Assembly: GCA_017631885.1 (NCBI GenBank)
Contig: JAGBSH010000017.1
Span: forward strand, 89,044-153,043
DNA: 64,000 bases
Direction: 5' to 3'
DNA from: Fibrobacteraceae bacterium
GTDB lineage: Bacteria > Fibrobacterota > Fibrobacteria > Fibrobacterales > Fibrobacteraceae
Shown here: positions 25,674 to 34,415 of the stretch, one piece after another
How the letters are laid out: every line of letters begins with the position of its first letter
Numbering within the stretch: the first letter of the stretch is position 1
Notes under the pieces: model-generated
The model's database searches: none
What the model was told of the DNA's origin: nothing
The model's input: the letters and a program-made list of their open reading frames with translations, nothing else
Translations under genes and position numbers: made by a program

Positions 25674-27056
25674 ATGGAAAAGAATCTTGCAGAAGAAATC
25701 ATCAATGCTGGCTTAGATGCCGGAGCTACATTTGTAGAAATTTTTGAAGAAGAATCTAGACATTCCTCTTTAACATTAAAAGACAAAGCTATTGAAAGCG
25801 CAACCGCCGGAACAAATTACGGCATTGGACTGCGATTACTTTTTGGAACCGAAGTTCTTTACGCTTTTACAAGCGACAATTCTGCAAGTTCTCTGCACCA
25901 AATGGTAAAGGCTTTAACCTTTGGAAGAGTTCCTGGAAAAATTGTAAAACCTCTTGCTTTTTTACCCCAAAAAAATATCTGCGATTATTCCCAGAACCAT
26001 TTTAAAGACCCAAGAATATTAGGCCAAACCACTAAAATCAATTATTTAAAAATTGCCGATGCTACTGCACGAAGTATTTCGCCAAGCATTGTTCAAGTAA
26101 GCACATCTATCATAGATTCTTGTTCTGACATTTCTATAATAAATAGCGAAGGTTTAAATATTGAAACTAAAAGAGCAAGGTGCCGCGCTAATATTTTTGT
26201 GACTGCTGAAAAAGGCAACGAACGCCAAACGGCTCACGAAGCTCCTGGAGCTCTTGGTGGTTATGAATTTTTAGAAACTATTTCTTTTGAAGAACTTGCA
26301 AAAGAATCAGCAGAAAGAGCTCTTCGCGTTTTAGATGCAGGCTACATTAACGGTGGAAAAATGCCTGTTATTATGGGAAACGCTTTTGGTGGCGTCATTT
26401 TCCATGAAGCATGTGGTCACCCTCTTGAAACAGAATCCATTCGAAAAAATGCAAGTCCATTCTGTGGAAAATTAGGCGAACAAATTGCTCACCCTTGTTT
26501 AACAGCCATTGACGATGGAACACTTCAAGGTGTTTGGGGAAGTCTTGAAATAGATGATGAAGGAACTCCAACCGAACGCACCGTTTTAATTGAAAACGGC
26601 ATTTTAAAATCTTATCTAAGTGATAGAATCGGAGCTGAACAAGTTGGAGTAAAAAGAACCGGAAGTGCTAGGCGCGAATCTTACCAATACGCTCCTGTTA
26701 GTCGCATGCGAAACACTTTTATCGCACAAGGCAACTCTTCTACAGAAGAAATGCTTGCAAGCGTTGATAACGGACTTTACGCAATAAAAATGGCTGGAGG
26801 TTCAGTAAACCCAGCCACAGGAGAATTCAACTTTGCAGTAGAAGAAGGCTATGCTATCCGTAATGGAAAACTAGCAGAGCCAGTTCGAGGAGCAACGCTC
26901 ATTGGAAAAGGACACGAGATTCTTCCAAAAATCAGCATGGTAGGTAATGACCTTGAACTTGCTGCAGGAATGTGTGGAGCCTCTTCCGGAGCGGTTCCTG
27001 TTACGGTAGGCCAACCGACTTTGAAAGTAGATGAAATCTTAGTCGGCGGCCGTTAG
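25674..27056 (+). CDS. tldD: Metalloprotease TldD
   Basis: Subunit of the TldD/TldE (PmbA) zinc protease that degrades unfolded peptides and matures microcins in enterobacteria. The 460-aa protein carries the TldD zinc motif HEACGHPLETE (residue ~243) and the C-terminal ligand region around AAGMCGASSGAVPV. Conserved GTEVLYAFTSDNS and KRTGSARRESYQYAP-like segments support TldD over PmbA, which lacks the HExxxH. No PmbA gene is adjacent. Starts 9 bases after hisF. Its stop is 3 bases from the stop of the convergent transporter gene, with no terminator between. Confidence 0.93.
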   Translation: MEKNLAEEIINAGLDAGATFVEIFEEESRHSSLTLKDKAIESATAGTNYGIGLRLLFGTEVLYAFTSDNSASSLHQMVKALTFGRVPGKIVKPLAFLPQKNICDYSQNHFKDPRILGQTTKINYLKIADATARSISPSIVQVSTSIIDSCSDISIINSEGLNIETKRARCRANIFVTAEKGNERQTAHEAPGALGGYEFLETISFEELAKESAERALRVLDAGYINGGKMPVIMGNAFGGVIFHEACGHPLETESIRKNASPFCGKLGEQIAHPCLTAIDDGTLQGVWGSLEIDDEGTPTERTVLIENGILKSYLSDRIGAEQVGVKRTGSARRESYQYAPVSRMRNTFIAQGNSSTEEMLASVDNGLYAIKMAGGSVNPATGEFNFAVEEGYAIRNGKLAEPVRGATLIGKGHEILPKISMVGNDLELAAGMCGASSGAVPVTVGQPTLKVDEILVGGR

Positions 27057-27059
27057 AAA

Positions 27060-28466
27060 TTAGCCAGTAATTCCTTTCACAAGGTCTGGTGCAAATTTCT
27101 GCAAGTAACCAATAGCAAGAATTACAATAACGATAGTAGGCAAAACCCACTTCAAGTAGAAACGGAATGCTTTAGCAGCAGGGAGTTTCCAACCCTTTCC
27201 AGTATTCACTTCGTTATAGAAATTTTCTTGTCCCCAACCATAGCGATGGTTACAGAACAAAATAAAGATTAAAGAACCAATTGGTAAAATAGTATTAGAA
27301 ACCAAGAAGTCTTCTAAATCTAGCACGCCAGAACCAGCGCCAAAAGGTTCAAATCCAGAAAGCACGTTAAAGCCAAATGCACATGGCAAAGAAAGAATAA
27401 TGATAGCGATGATATTGTACTTCACAGCCTTTGCACGAGAACAATCTTTCAAATCCATCCAGAAAGCGACAATATTTTCAAACACCGCAATCAGAGTTGA
27501 AAGAGCTGCAAATGCTAAGAACAAGAAGAATAAGCTACCAAAGAAACGCCCGGCAGGCATAGCTTCAAAAACTTTAGGAAGCGTTACAAAAATAAGACCT
27601 GGACCTTGACCTGGTTCTAAATTAAAAGCAAAGCAAGCTGGAATAATAATCATACCAGCCATTAAAGCCACGAAAGTATCCAACAAGCAAATATTAGCAG
27701 CTTCTTTAGTCAAAGAATGGGTTTTATCAATGTAGCTACCAAAAATACTCATTGAACCGATACCGATACTCAAAGTAAAGAAAGATTGACCAACAGCCGC
27801 AAATAGAACTTCTGCCAAATTATTATCGCCACCTAAGCGAGAAAAATCAGGAATCAAATAGAACTTAATCCCTTCCATAGCCCCAGGAAGAGTTACGGCA
27901 CGAATCACCAAAAATACGAGTAAAACCAAAAGGCAAATCATCATTTTCTTCGTGATTTTTTCAACGCCTTTCTGTAATCCAAGCGAAACGGTTCCAAGCC
28001 CAAGAATCACAGCAACGACCATCCAGAAAATCATCAAAGAAGGGTTTGCAAGCATATCGCCAAAAGCTTTACCGCTACCGCCTTCATAATTCAGCAAATC
28101 GCCCATTGTCACAAGACGATAGAAATAATAAATCATCCAACCAGTAACCGTTGTGTAAAACATCATCAGCAAATAGTTACCAGCAATCATCATATACTTT
28201 GCCACATGCCATTTTGTCCCTGGTTTTTCAAGAACTTCAAAACTCTTCGCTAAACCACGGCGAGAAGCACGACCAACCGAAAATTCAGCAATCAAAATGG
28301 GAAGGCCAAAAACAAGCAAGAAGAACAGGTAAATTAAAACGAAAATACCGCCACCATATTCACCTGTAATGTAAGGAAAGCGCCAAACGTTACCAAGTCC
28401 GATAGCGCAGCCCGCAGAAATCAGCAAAAACCCTAAACGGGAACTAAATTTTTCTCTGGAATCCAT
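27060..28466 (-). CDS. Neurotransmitter:sodium symporter (LeuT-type)
   Basis: Inner-membrane Na+-coupled transporter of about 468 aa and 11-12 helices. TM1 has the LeuT-family unwound-helix signature CAIGLGNVWRFPYITGEYGG; TM6 contains AAVGQSFFTLSIGIGSM; and FVALMAGMIIIPACFAF is also typical. Substrates of bacterial members are mostly amino acids; the specificity is not readable here. The start is the ATG at 28466 with AAGGAAA; the frame continues upstream without a ribosome site. Upstream lies a long intergenic region with palindromes. Confidence 0.93.
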   Translation of the reverse strand: MDSREKFSSRLGFLLISAGCAIGLGNVWRFPYITGEYGGGIFVLIYLFFLLVFGLPILIAEFSVGRASRRGLAKSFEVLEKPGTKWHVAKYMMIAGNYLLMMFYTTVTGWMIYYFYRLVTMGDLLNYEGGSGKAFGDMLANPSLMIFWMVVAVILGLGTVSLGLQKGVEKITKKMMICLLVLLVFLVIRAVTLPGAMEGIKFYLIPDFSRLGGDNNLAEVLFAAVGQSFFTLSIGIGSMSIFGSYIDKTHSLTKEAANICLLDTFVALMAGMIIIPACFAFNLEPGQGPGLIFVTLPKVFEAMPAGRFFGSLFFLFLAFAALSTLIAVFENIVAFWMDLKDCSRAKAVKYNIIAIIILSLPCAFGFNVLSGFEPFGAGSGVLDLEDFLVSNTILPIGSLIFILFCNHRYGWGQENFYNEVNTGKGWKLPAAKAFRFYLKWVLPTIVIVILAIGYLQKFAPDLVKGITG

Positions 28467-28788
28467 AATTTTCCTTTTGGTTAAATCAATAAAGTAAAGA
28501 TAATTTGTATTTTCCAATTTTTGATTTTCATTTTCAAAACACGAGCGTTAATCCGAGTTTATTAACAATTCATCGTCTTTTTTAGGGCGTTCCCCAGCAA
28601 AAATTCAAAAAAAAACACAACTGGGGCCGGGCCCTTGCGTTATCACGCGGCAAAAACAAAAAAACATCACACTGCCGCGTGTCCGTTCAGCCGCGGAAAA
28701 ATAAAAACAAGAATTTCCGCGTCCGAATGGCAAAGCCACTACGGTCCCTAACGCAAAAAAAGCCTCGGCGGGTACCGAGACTTTTAAA
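28467..28788. other. Intergenic region with a GC-rich palindrome cluster
   Basis: About 320 bases between the transporter and tRNA-Val hold no gene. From 28622 to 28757 there are nested perfect inverted repeats: TTGCGTTA (28635-28642) with TAACGCAA (28749-28756); inside it CACGCGGCA (28644-28652) with TGCCGCGTG (28673-28681), CGCGGAAA (28692-28699) with TTTCCGCG (28714-28721), and TGGC/GCCA (28728-28738). The G+C is far above the surrounding sequence. It could be a structured RNA, a REP-like element or a remnant. The first ~95 bases (28467-28560) are AT-rich and should contain the transporter promoter. Confidence 0.65.
28755..28785 (-). terminator. Intrinsic terminator of tRNA-Val
   Basis: Stem AAAAG.CTCGG with CCGAG.CTTTT (one mismatch) and a 6-nt loop, followed on the minus strand by a run of seven T. 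Begins 4 bases after the tRNA 3' end. Its distal edge overlaps one arm of the palindrome cluster. Confidence 0.8.
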
Positions 28789-28862
28789 TGGACGATATTG
28801 GACTCGAACCAATGACCCCTACCATGTCAAGGTAGTACTCTAACCAGCTGAGCTAATCGTCC
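28789..28862 (-). tRNA. tRNA-Val (anticodon GAC)
   Basis: A 74-nt cloverleaf on the minus strand: acceptor GGACGAT pairs with ATCGTCC with discriminator A; the D-arm begins TAGCTCAGCTGGTTAGAG; the anticodon stem CTACC/GGTAG encloses a loop with GAC; the T-arm is TTGGTTCGAGTCCAA. CCA is not encoded. It has a strong promoter and a terminator of its own. Confidence 0.96.
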
Positions 28863-28875
28863 GAAATGTAACCCA

Positions 28876-28904
28876 ATGATAGAAAGAGTTATACTGAATG
28901 TCAA
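28876..28904 (-). promoter_or_regulatory. Consensus-like promoter of tRNA-Val
   Basis: Minus strand: TTGACA (28904-28899, perfect -35), a 17-bp spacer, TATCAT (28881-28876). The start would be near 28869, seven bases before the mature tRNA. Confidence 0.75.
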
Positions 28905-28934
28905 GGGCAGACAATAAAAATTAGACGCACCACG

Positions 28935-29870
28935 CTAAGCCTTTTGGCTAGCTAAAGACGAAAGGTAACGTTCACCAGTATCTGGTAAAAGAACGACAAT
29001 ATTTTTACCTTCATTTTCTTCTTCTTTTGCTAAAGCAAGAGCTGCAACAAGAGCGGCTCCTGACGAAATTCCAGCGAGAACACCTTCTGTTTTTGCTAAT
29101 TCTTGAAGCATAGCAAAAGCATCTTCATCATCTACCGCTACAATTTGGTCAAAAATATCAACATCCAAAACATCCGGAACAAAACCAGCCCCAATACCTT
29201 GAATCTTATGAGGGCCAGGTTCTCCTCCAGAAAGCACTGCCGAAGAAGATGGTTCAACAGCAACTACTCGGATATCTGGATTTTGCATTTTCAAATAAGC
29301 ACCAGTTCCACTCAATGTTCCACCAGTCCCAACACAAGCCACAAAAATATCAACATTACCTTCTAAAGCATCAAAAATTTCTGGGCCAGTCGTTGCCAAA
29401 TGCGCCGCCGGGTTTGCTGGATTTACAAATTGTCCTGGAACAAAACTATTAGGGATTTCCGCAGCGAGATTTTTTGCTTTTTCTATTGCCCCAGCCATAC
29501 CTTTAGCGCCTTCTGTCAAAACCACTTCGGCGCCATAAAGACTCATAAGCATTCTGCGCTCTATACTCATAGTTTCTGGCATCACAATTATTGCCTTATA
29601 ACCTCTTGCCGCACAAAGCGCACAAAGTCCTATCCCGGTGTTACCAGATGTAGGTTCAATAATTACAGCACCTGGCTTGATTTTACCAGAACGTTCCGCT
29701 TCATCAAGCATTGATTTAGCCACTCTATCTTTTACAGAGCCAGCCGGATTATTCATTTCAAGTTTTGCAAAAACATTGGCTTTTAAAGCTTTTTTCTGTT
29801 TTAATTGCAAAAGTTCTAAAAGAGGAGTATTCCCAATCAATTCATCAATCGATTTAAAAATTTTAGACAT
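28935..29870 (-). CDS. cysK: Cysteine synthase (O-acetylserine sulfhydrylase)
   Basis: PLP enzyme that makes cysteine from O-acetylserine and sulfide. The 311-aa product has the PLP-lysine motif NNPAGSVKDRVAKSML, the substrate loop PTSGNTGIG, the phosphate-binding GTGGTLSGTGAYLK, and GIGAGFVPDVLD typical of CysK. TAGGAT lies 8 bases before the ATG at 29870. Neither cysE nor sulfur transport genes are adjacent; sufS, which consumes cysteine, is elsewhere in the window. Confidence 0.96.
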   Translation of the reverse strand: MSKIFKSIDELIGNTPLLELLQLKQKKALKANVFAKLEMNNPAGSVKDRVAKSMLDEAERSGKIKPGAVIIEPTSGNTGIGLCALCAARGYKAIIVMPETMSIERRMLMSLYGAEVVLTEGAKGMAGAIEKAKNLAAEIPNSFVPGQFVNPANPAAHLATTGPEIFDALEGNVDIFVACVGTGGTLSGTGAYLKMQNPDIRVVAVEPSSSAVLSGGEPGPHKIQGIGAGFVPDVLDVDIFDQIVAVDDEDAFAMLQELAKTEGVLAGISSGAALVAALALAKEEENEGKNIVVLLPDTGERYLSSLASQKA

Positions 29871-30024
29871 ATCTTATATCCTAAAAATTTTATCCCACAA
29901 AAACAAGATGCCATTAAAAATAGATAAAATCTTAAAATTACCAAATATCCCTATTATTTTTCAACTTATCCGAAACACAAAAAATCATCTGTGGCTCTTT
30001 GTAAAAAAAAAGCATATTTGGAAT

Positions 30025-31494
30025 ATGAAAAAGACGTTTTGGTTTCTTTTGTTTTTAGGAGCATTATCTGCTTTTGCAAAAGCCGACTCTTTGGAAACAT
30101 TAAAAAATATTGAATTAAAAGAACCAACACTTAATTCCATTTCTACAGAAATTCAGACTATTCCTTCTAGAGAACTTCGCCCCAAACTCCCAGGACTCGT
30201 TCCTTTTTTAGAAATTCTTGGACAAAATGTGTTAGTCTGGGGCTGGGATTACTTTATTTTAGAAAAAGATTATGCCAAAATTTCTCTTGATGTCTGGGAA
30301 AGAAACTTAAATGAAGGCTGGACTTGGGATGACAACCATTGGGCTATAAACTTTTTTGGCCACCCTTACCAGGGCTCTTTTTACCATGTCGCGGCTCGGT
30401 CTTCTGGTTTTGACTTTTACCCGAGCCTTTTATTTAGTGCATTTGGCTCATGGACTTGGGAATATTTTGCCGAACAAGAATACCCTTCTTTCAATGATTT
30501 CGTAGTTACAAGTGTCGGCGGTTCTCTTTATGGTGAAATGCTCTTTCGACTTTCTCAACGTTTACTTACAAAACCAGACCCAACATGGTTTGAACAAAGC
30601 CAATCTTTTGTATTACACCCTTTGAGTTTTCTCCATTGGAAAGTGGCTGGCCCTCGTTCAAACAACCCTGGTTATTTTCCTATTGCATATTCTCTTGCAC
30701 TTGGTGGTGGTTATCGTTTTGGAAGTGATTATCGTTATGATAAAATGCCCGCAGAAAGGCTCGATGACGATTGGGAAGAAATCAATGCTTCTGCTACTTT
30801 TATGTTGACTTATGGATACCCTGACAGAAAAATCAAAAAACCTGTTGATTACTTTACTGTATACGCCCGCTATGAATATGGACAAGAAAACCAACTTTTT
30901 GCAATGAACACATCGGCCAAACTTTTAAATTATAATCAAAGTAATTACAAGGATTCTTGGTTTGATATTGGCATGTATCTCAATTTTGATTCTTATTATG
31001 GTGATTTAGCCAAAATGGGCAATCTCTCTTTAGGAATTGGACTTGATTTAAATATTCCCCTAACACAAAATATTCAAATGCGTTATAAAGCAGAACCTGG
31101 TTTTATATTTTTAGGTTCTGCAGATTTCAATTATGATGAATTATTAGAAGAAATTATTCCTGATTATGAAGTCACAAGAGAATACCAATACAACTATGGT
31201 GCTAGGTATTTTACTTCTATACATTTTAAGTTCTTTGAAAAAATAAATGTAAACGACCGCTTTAATATAAATCTAATGAAAACCATGCCTAATTCAGAAC
31301 CTCATTATGGCGCTCACGGCTATGATATTATTGGCACAAACGAACTTTTTGCAGAATACCTTTTTACCAAAAATGTCGCTCTTGGCATTCGATTAGACTC
31401 TTACTTCAAAATAGCGGCTTACACCGGAGAATACTTCGAACCAATGTCCAGGACATTTCATTCCGTGGGCTTTTACAACCGCCTTAAATTTTAA
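30025..31494 (+). CDS. DUF3943-family outer-membrane-type protein
   Basis: A 489-aa exported protein with a signal peptide (MKKTFWFLLFLGALSAFAKA). Residues ~105-190 match DUF3943: NHWAINFFGHPYQGSFYHVA, RSSGFDFYPSLLFSAFGSW, TWEYFAEQEYPSFNDFVVT and GGSLYGEMLFRLSQRLL. The remaining ~280 residues are alternating Tyr/Phe-rich strands ending in FHSVGFYNRLKF, as in outer-membrane beta-barrels. The function of DUF3943 is unknown. The frame is open from 29638, but that part is antisense to cysK; the ATG at 30025 starts the signal peptide. A CATATT (30013-30018) six bases before the ATG would predict a leaderless or very short-leader transcript. Confidence 0.85.
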   Translation: MKKTFWFLLFLGALSAFAKADSLETLKNIELKEPTLNSISTEIQTIPSRELRPKLPGLVPFLEILGQNVLVWGWDYFILEKDYAKISLDVWERNLNEGWTWDDNHWAINFFGHPYQGSFYHVAARSSGFDFYPSLLFSAFGSWTWEYFAEQEYPSFNDFVVTSVGGSLYGEMLFRLSQRLLTKPDPTWFEQSQSFVLHPLSFLHWKVAGPRSNNPGYFPIAYSLALGGGYRFGSDYRYDKMPAERLDDDWEEINASATFMLTYGYPDRKIKKPVDYFTVYARYEYGQENQLFAMNTSAKLLNYNQSNYKDSWFDIGMYLNFDSYYGDLAKMGNLSLGIGLDLNIPLTQNIQMRYKAEPGFIFLGSADFNYDELLEEIIPDYEVTREYQYNYGARYFTSIHFKFFEKINVNDRFNINLMKTMPNSEPHYGAHGYDIIGTNELFAEYLFTKNVALGIRLDSYFKIAAYTGEYFEPMSRTFHSVGFYNRLKF

Positions 31495-31507
31495 ACTTTT
31501 TAAAATA

Positions 31508-32626
31508 TTAAAGGCTGCCTAAATTTTCTGGATTCAATGGAAGCAATTCTTCAACAACAAAAACGCCGTCTTTACGAATCAAGACATCATCAAACCAGAT
31601 TTCGCCACCACCCTGTTCTTTGGCCATCATTAAAACCATATCCCAATGAATAGCGGAATTATTTCCATTAGGAGCTTCTTCATAACACTGGCCTGGGGTA
31701 AAATGGATACTGCCTGCAATTTTTTCATCAAAAAGAATATCACACATTGGCTTTGTAATAAACGGATTAAACCCAATAGCAAATTCGCCTACATAACGAG
31801 CGCCTTCATCAGTATTTAAAATTTTATTCAAGCCTTCTGTATCAGAAGATGTGGCTTCTACAATTTTTCCGTTTTCAAAAACAAGGCGAACATTTTCAAA
31901 ACGCTTGCCTTCGTAAACTGTTGGAGCATTGTAATGGATAACGCCATTAATACTATCACGAACAGGTGCTGTATAAACTTCGCCATCTGGAATATTCATG
32001 TTGCCGCAGCAAGGTACAGCAGGGATATCACGAATACTAAATGAAATGTCTGTATCCTTTGCAATTAAACGCACTTTATCAGTTCGGTTCATTAATTGCA
32101 CTAAAGCATCAGCAGCTTTTGACATTGCAGGATAATCAGCAAGGCAAGCTTTGAAATAGAAATTTTCAAACGCTTCTGTACTCATCCCAGCGCTTTGCGC
32201 CATAGATGGATTTGGCCAGCGTAAAATGCACCAACGGGTTTTATTCACTCGCCAATTCAAAACTTCTTTGCGGATTTTTCTATACACAGCCATTTTTTCT
32301 GCAGGGACATCACTCATTTCTAAAGAGTTTTCTGAACCGCGAATCGCAATATATGCCTGCATTTGTTTCATTTGTATCAAATCCAAATCAGCTTCTTCTT
32401 GCAAAGCTTTTTCACTGACTCCAAGCAAGCGTTCTCTTTGAACTCTAGAATCAGTGTGTTTCAAGAAAGGATTCCCTTTAGCCGCATAAACTGCTTTTAT
32501 CAATTCTACAGCAAGAGCACTTGGTGTGTCAATTGTTTCAATTAAAATATTATCGCCTTCTTTTAATTGAACGGCATTTTGAATTAACATTTCTGCAAGC
32601 TTTGTAATTCTTGGATCGGTAAACAT
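31508..32626 (-). CDS. M29-family metallo-aminopeptidase (AmpS/PepS type)
   Basis: A 372-aa cytoplasmic aminopeptidase of the thermophilic-aminopeptidase family M29, which uses two metal ions. Supporting segments: MFTDPRITKLAEMLIQNAVQ at the N-terminus, the central NIPDGEVYTAPVRDSINGVI, VRLVFENGKIVEA, YVGEFAIGFNP, and NGNNSAIHWDMVLMM, which carries His and Asp metal ligands. The start chosen is the ATG at 32626 with AATAGGAGT; the frame extends to 32719 but overlaps the upstream TPR gene and has no ribosome site. Lies downstream of the TPR gene by 14 bases, possibly in the gatB transcript. Confidence 0.9.
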   Translation of the reverse strand: MFTDPRITKLAEMLIQNAVQLKEGDNILIETIDTPSALAVELIKAVYAAKGNPFLKHTDSRVQRERLLGVSEKALQEEADLDLIQMKQMQAYIAIRGSENSLEMSDVPAEKMAVYRKIRKEVLNWRVNKTRWCILRWPNPSMAQSAGMSTEAFENFYFKACLADYPAMSKAADALVQLMNRTDKVRLIAKDTDISFSIRDIPAVPCCGNMNIPDGEVYTAPVRDSINGVIHYNAPTVYEGKRFENVRLVFENGKIVEATSSDTEGLNKILNTDEGARYVGEFAIGFNPFITKPMCDILFDEKIAGSIHFTPGQCYEEAPNGNNSAIHWDMVLMMAKEQGGGEIWFDDVLIRKDGVFVVEELLPLNPENLGSL

Positions 32627-32640
32627 ACTTACTCCTATTT

Positions 32641-34056
32641 TTACTTTCTTGGGATTTCTGAGATATGCGTTTCTAACCAAACAGCATCTTTCCAGGCACG
32701 TTCGGCTTCTGCAGCCCAAAATGATTCAGAAAAACTTTCAACTATTTCACGATATTTAGAAACCGCTAAACGAAAATCTCTACGTTCACGATAAATATTA
32801 CCCATTTGCAAAAGAACAAATGCTCGGTCTTCATCTTGCAAACCTTTTTCTAAAAGTTCTTTGTAAAAAGAAAGGGCTTCAGAAAGTTTCTTTTGTTTAA
32901 ACAAAGCATTTGCAGATTCTATGCTTAAAGGTAATTCAGCAACTTCTTCTTTTTCCTTTTGTTCTTTTACAACTTCTACTTTTTCAACACTTTCGGTAAG
33001 GACTTTTTCTTCTTTTGGGGTTTCTGCTTTTACTGCTTCTACAACAGGTTCCGCTACTTTTTCGGGTTCTTTAACAACTTGTTTTTCTTCTGCCTTTTTT
33101 TCTTCTACTTTCACTTCTGGTTTAGCTAGCGATTTCCCTTCTAATTCATCTAAACGAATCTTGGCCTTTTCTTTAGCAGAAACATTTGGAGTCAAACGAA
33201 TATATTCTTTTAATTGTTCAATTTCTGCTGATTTTTTTCCTTGTTTTTTATAAATCAAACTCAAGTAATAATGGGCATTATAACCAAGTTCCGGGTAATC
33301 AAAAGCTCTTTTAAGATTAAATTCAGCCTTATCAAGTTCTCCTAATTCATAGCGACCAGCGCCAGCAAAATAGTAAGCCCCAGGGTTTCCTGGTTGTTGG
33401 CGTAAAACTTCTCTCCATAAAGCAGCTGCTTCAGAATACTTTTTACTTTCAAATAATTGGCGACCTTTAGTAAAAGACGGACCATCATAAGTAAATCCTG
33501 TTTCTTTTACCTGGTGTTCTTCTACTTTAGCCGTTTCCTTTACTGTGGGTTTGGATTCTATTTTTTCTTCTTTTACTTTTTCTTCAGTTACTGCTTTAGC
33601 AGCAACCACTTTTTCTTCTTTATGTTCTTCAATCTTTTGCGCTTCTACGACAGGTTCTTCTGCTGGTGTTTCTATTGCTGGAGCCTCTATAACTTTATTT
33701 TTAGGATCTTTGGCTCGTTCCGCTTCGGCAGCCGCTTTATCCCCTAGTAATTCATAAATGCCTGCAACACCTTCATAAGCAGCACTCATTGAAGGTTGCT
33801 TTTGATAAGCCAAACGGTAATTCGCCATAGCTCGGCCATAATCTGTTTTCTTTACATAAACTTCAGCAGCCGCAAAATAAGCTTCTGCTGCTAAAGCATT
33901 ATCAGGATTACTAGCAAGAACAGCGCGAAACTCAGCTATTGCTTTGTCATATTCACCGGCCTTGGCAAAAATTTTTCCTTGTTCTATACGAGGGTCACTC
34001 GCAAAAAGAAGACCCGTTAAAGAAAGAACGCCTAGAATCCAATTTATTTTTTTCAT
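32641..34056 (-). CDS. Exported TPR-repeat protein with Lys/Glu-rich linkers
   Basis: A 471-aa protein with a signal peptide (MKKINWILGVLSLTGLLFAS). Three TPR blocks (residues ~22-115, ~200-300, ~385-465; for example AKAGEYDKAIAEFRAVLASN, SKKYSEAAALWREVLRQQPG and FKQKKLSEALSFYKELLEKG) are separated by two long charged linkers (KIEEHKEEKVVAAKAV and EEKVLTESVEKVEVVKEQ). TPRs are protein-interaction scaffolds; in the periplasm they often organise envelope complexes. The start at 34056 is preferred because GGGA lies 7-10 bases upstream; an ATG six bases earlier is too close to it. Follows the small membrane gene by 38 bases. Confidence 0.85.
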   Translation of the reverse strand: MKKINWILGVLSLTGLLFASDPRIEQGKIFAKAGEYDKAIAEFRAVLASNPDNALAAEAYFAAAEVYVKKTDYGRAMANYRLAYQKQPSMSAAYEGVAGIYELLGDKAAAEAERAKDPKNKVIEAPAIETPAEEPVVEAQKIEEHKEEKVVAAKAVTEEKVKEEKIESKPTVKETAKVEEHQVKETGFTYDGPSFTKGRQLFESKKYSEAAALWREVLRQQPGNPGAYYFAGAGRYELGELDKAEFNLKRAFDYPELGYNAHYYLSLIYKKQGKKSAEIEQLKEYIRLTPNVSAKEKAKIRLDELEGKSLAKPEVKVEEKKAEEKQVVKEPEKVAEPVVEAVKAETPKEEKVLTESVEKVEVVKEQKEKEEVAELPLSIESANALFKQKKLSEALSFYKELLEKGLQDEDRAFVLLQMGNIYRERRDFRLAVSKYREIVESFSESFWAAEAERAWKDAVWLETHISEIPRK

Positions 34057-34094
34057 GCTCATTTCCCTAAAATAATAATTCCTCTCGTAGAAAA

Positions 34095-34409
34095 TCACCT
34101 TGTCGGATTATAGTTATTCATTAGTACCATAGCAAGAGCAACACACAACATGACAACACCACCAACAATCACTTGTTCTCTATGGTCATATTCTCGTTTC
34201 ACATAACTAGGGTTCTCTTCATTTTGTTCCTCTAATGTTGGCGGTGTAATTTTAACTGAATCTACGTTTCCATAAACATCAGCAATTTCAGCTTCCGTCA
34301 TATTCAAAGTACTGATATAAAGAGAATCATAAACATCTGCAGAAAATCCTTTACAAGGTAAAGCTAAAAAACTCACTAACAAAACACCTAGAAAAAGGAA
34401 ATTCCGCAA
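34095..34409 (-). CDS. Small exported protein with C-terminal membrane helix
   Basis: A 104-aa protein: signal-peptide-like N-terminus (MRNFLFLGVLLVSFLALPCKG), about 50 polar acidic residues (LYISTLNMTEAEIADVYGNV, then a Pro/Glu stretch), and a terminal hydrophobic helix VIVGGVVMLCVALAMVLM followed by NNYNPTR. The start is a TTG at 34409 with GGAG of the gatB tail nine bases upstream; it begins 6 bases after the gatB stop. The topology would place the polar part in the periplasm with the C-terminus cytoplasmic. No recognised family. Its position between gatB and the TPR gene suggests a partner of the TPR protein. Confidence 0.65.
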   Translation of the reverse strand: MRNFLFLGVLLVSFLALPCKGFSADVYDSLYISTLNMTEAEIADVYGNVDSVKITPPTLEEQNEENPSYVKREYDHREQVIVGGVVMLCVALAMVLMNNYNPTR

Positions 34410-34415
34410 AACAGA

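Noticed and set aside
29638-30024. Upstream extension of the DUF3943 frame
   Set aside because: It is antisense to cysK and the signal peptide begins at the ATG at 30025.
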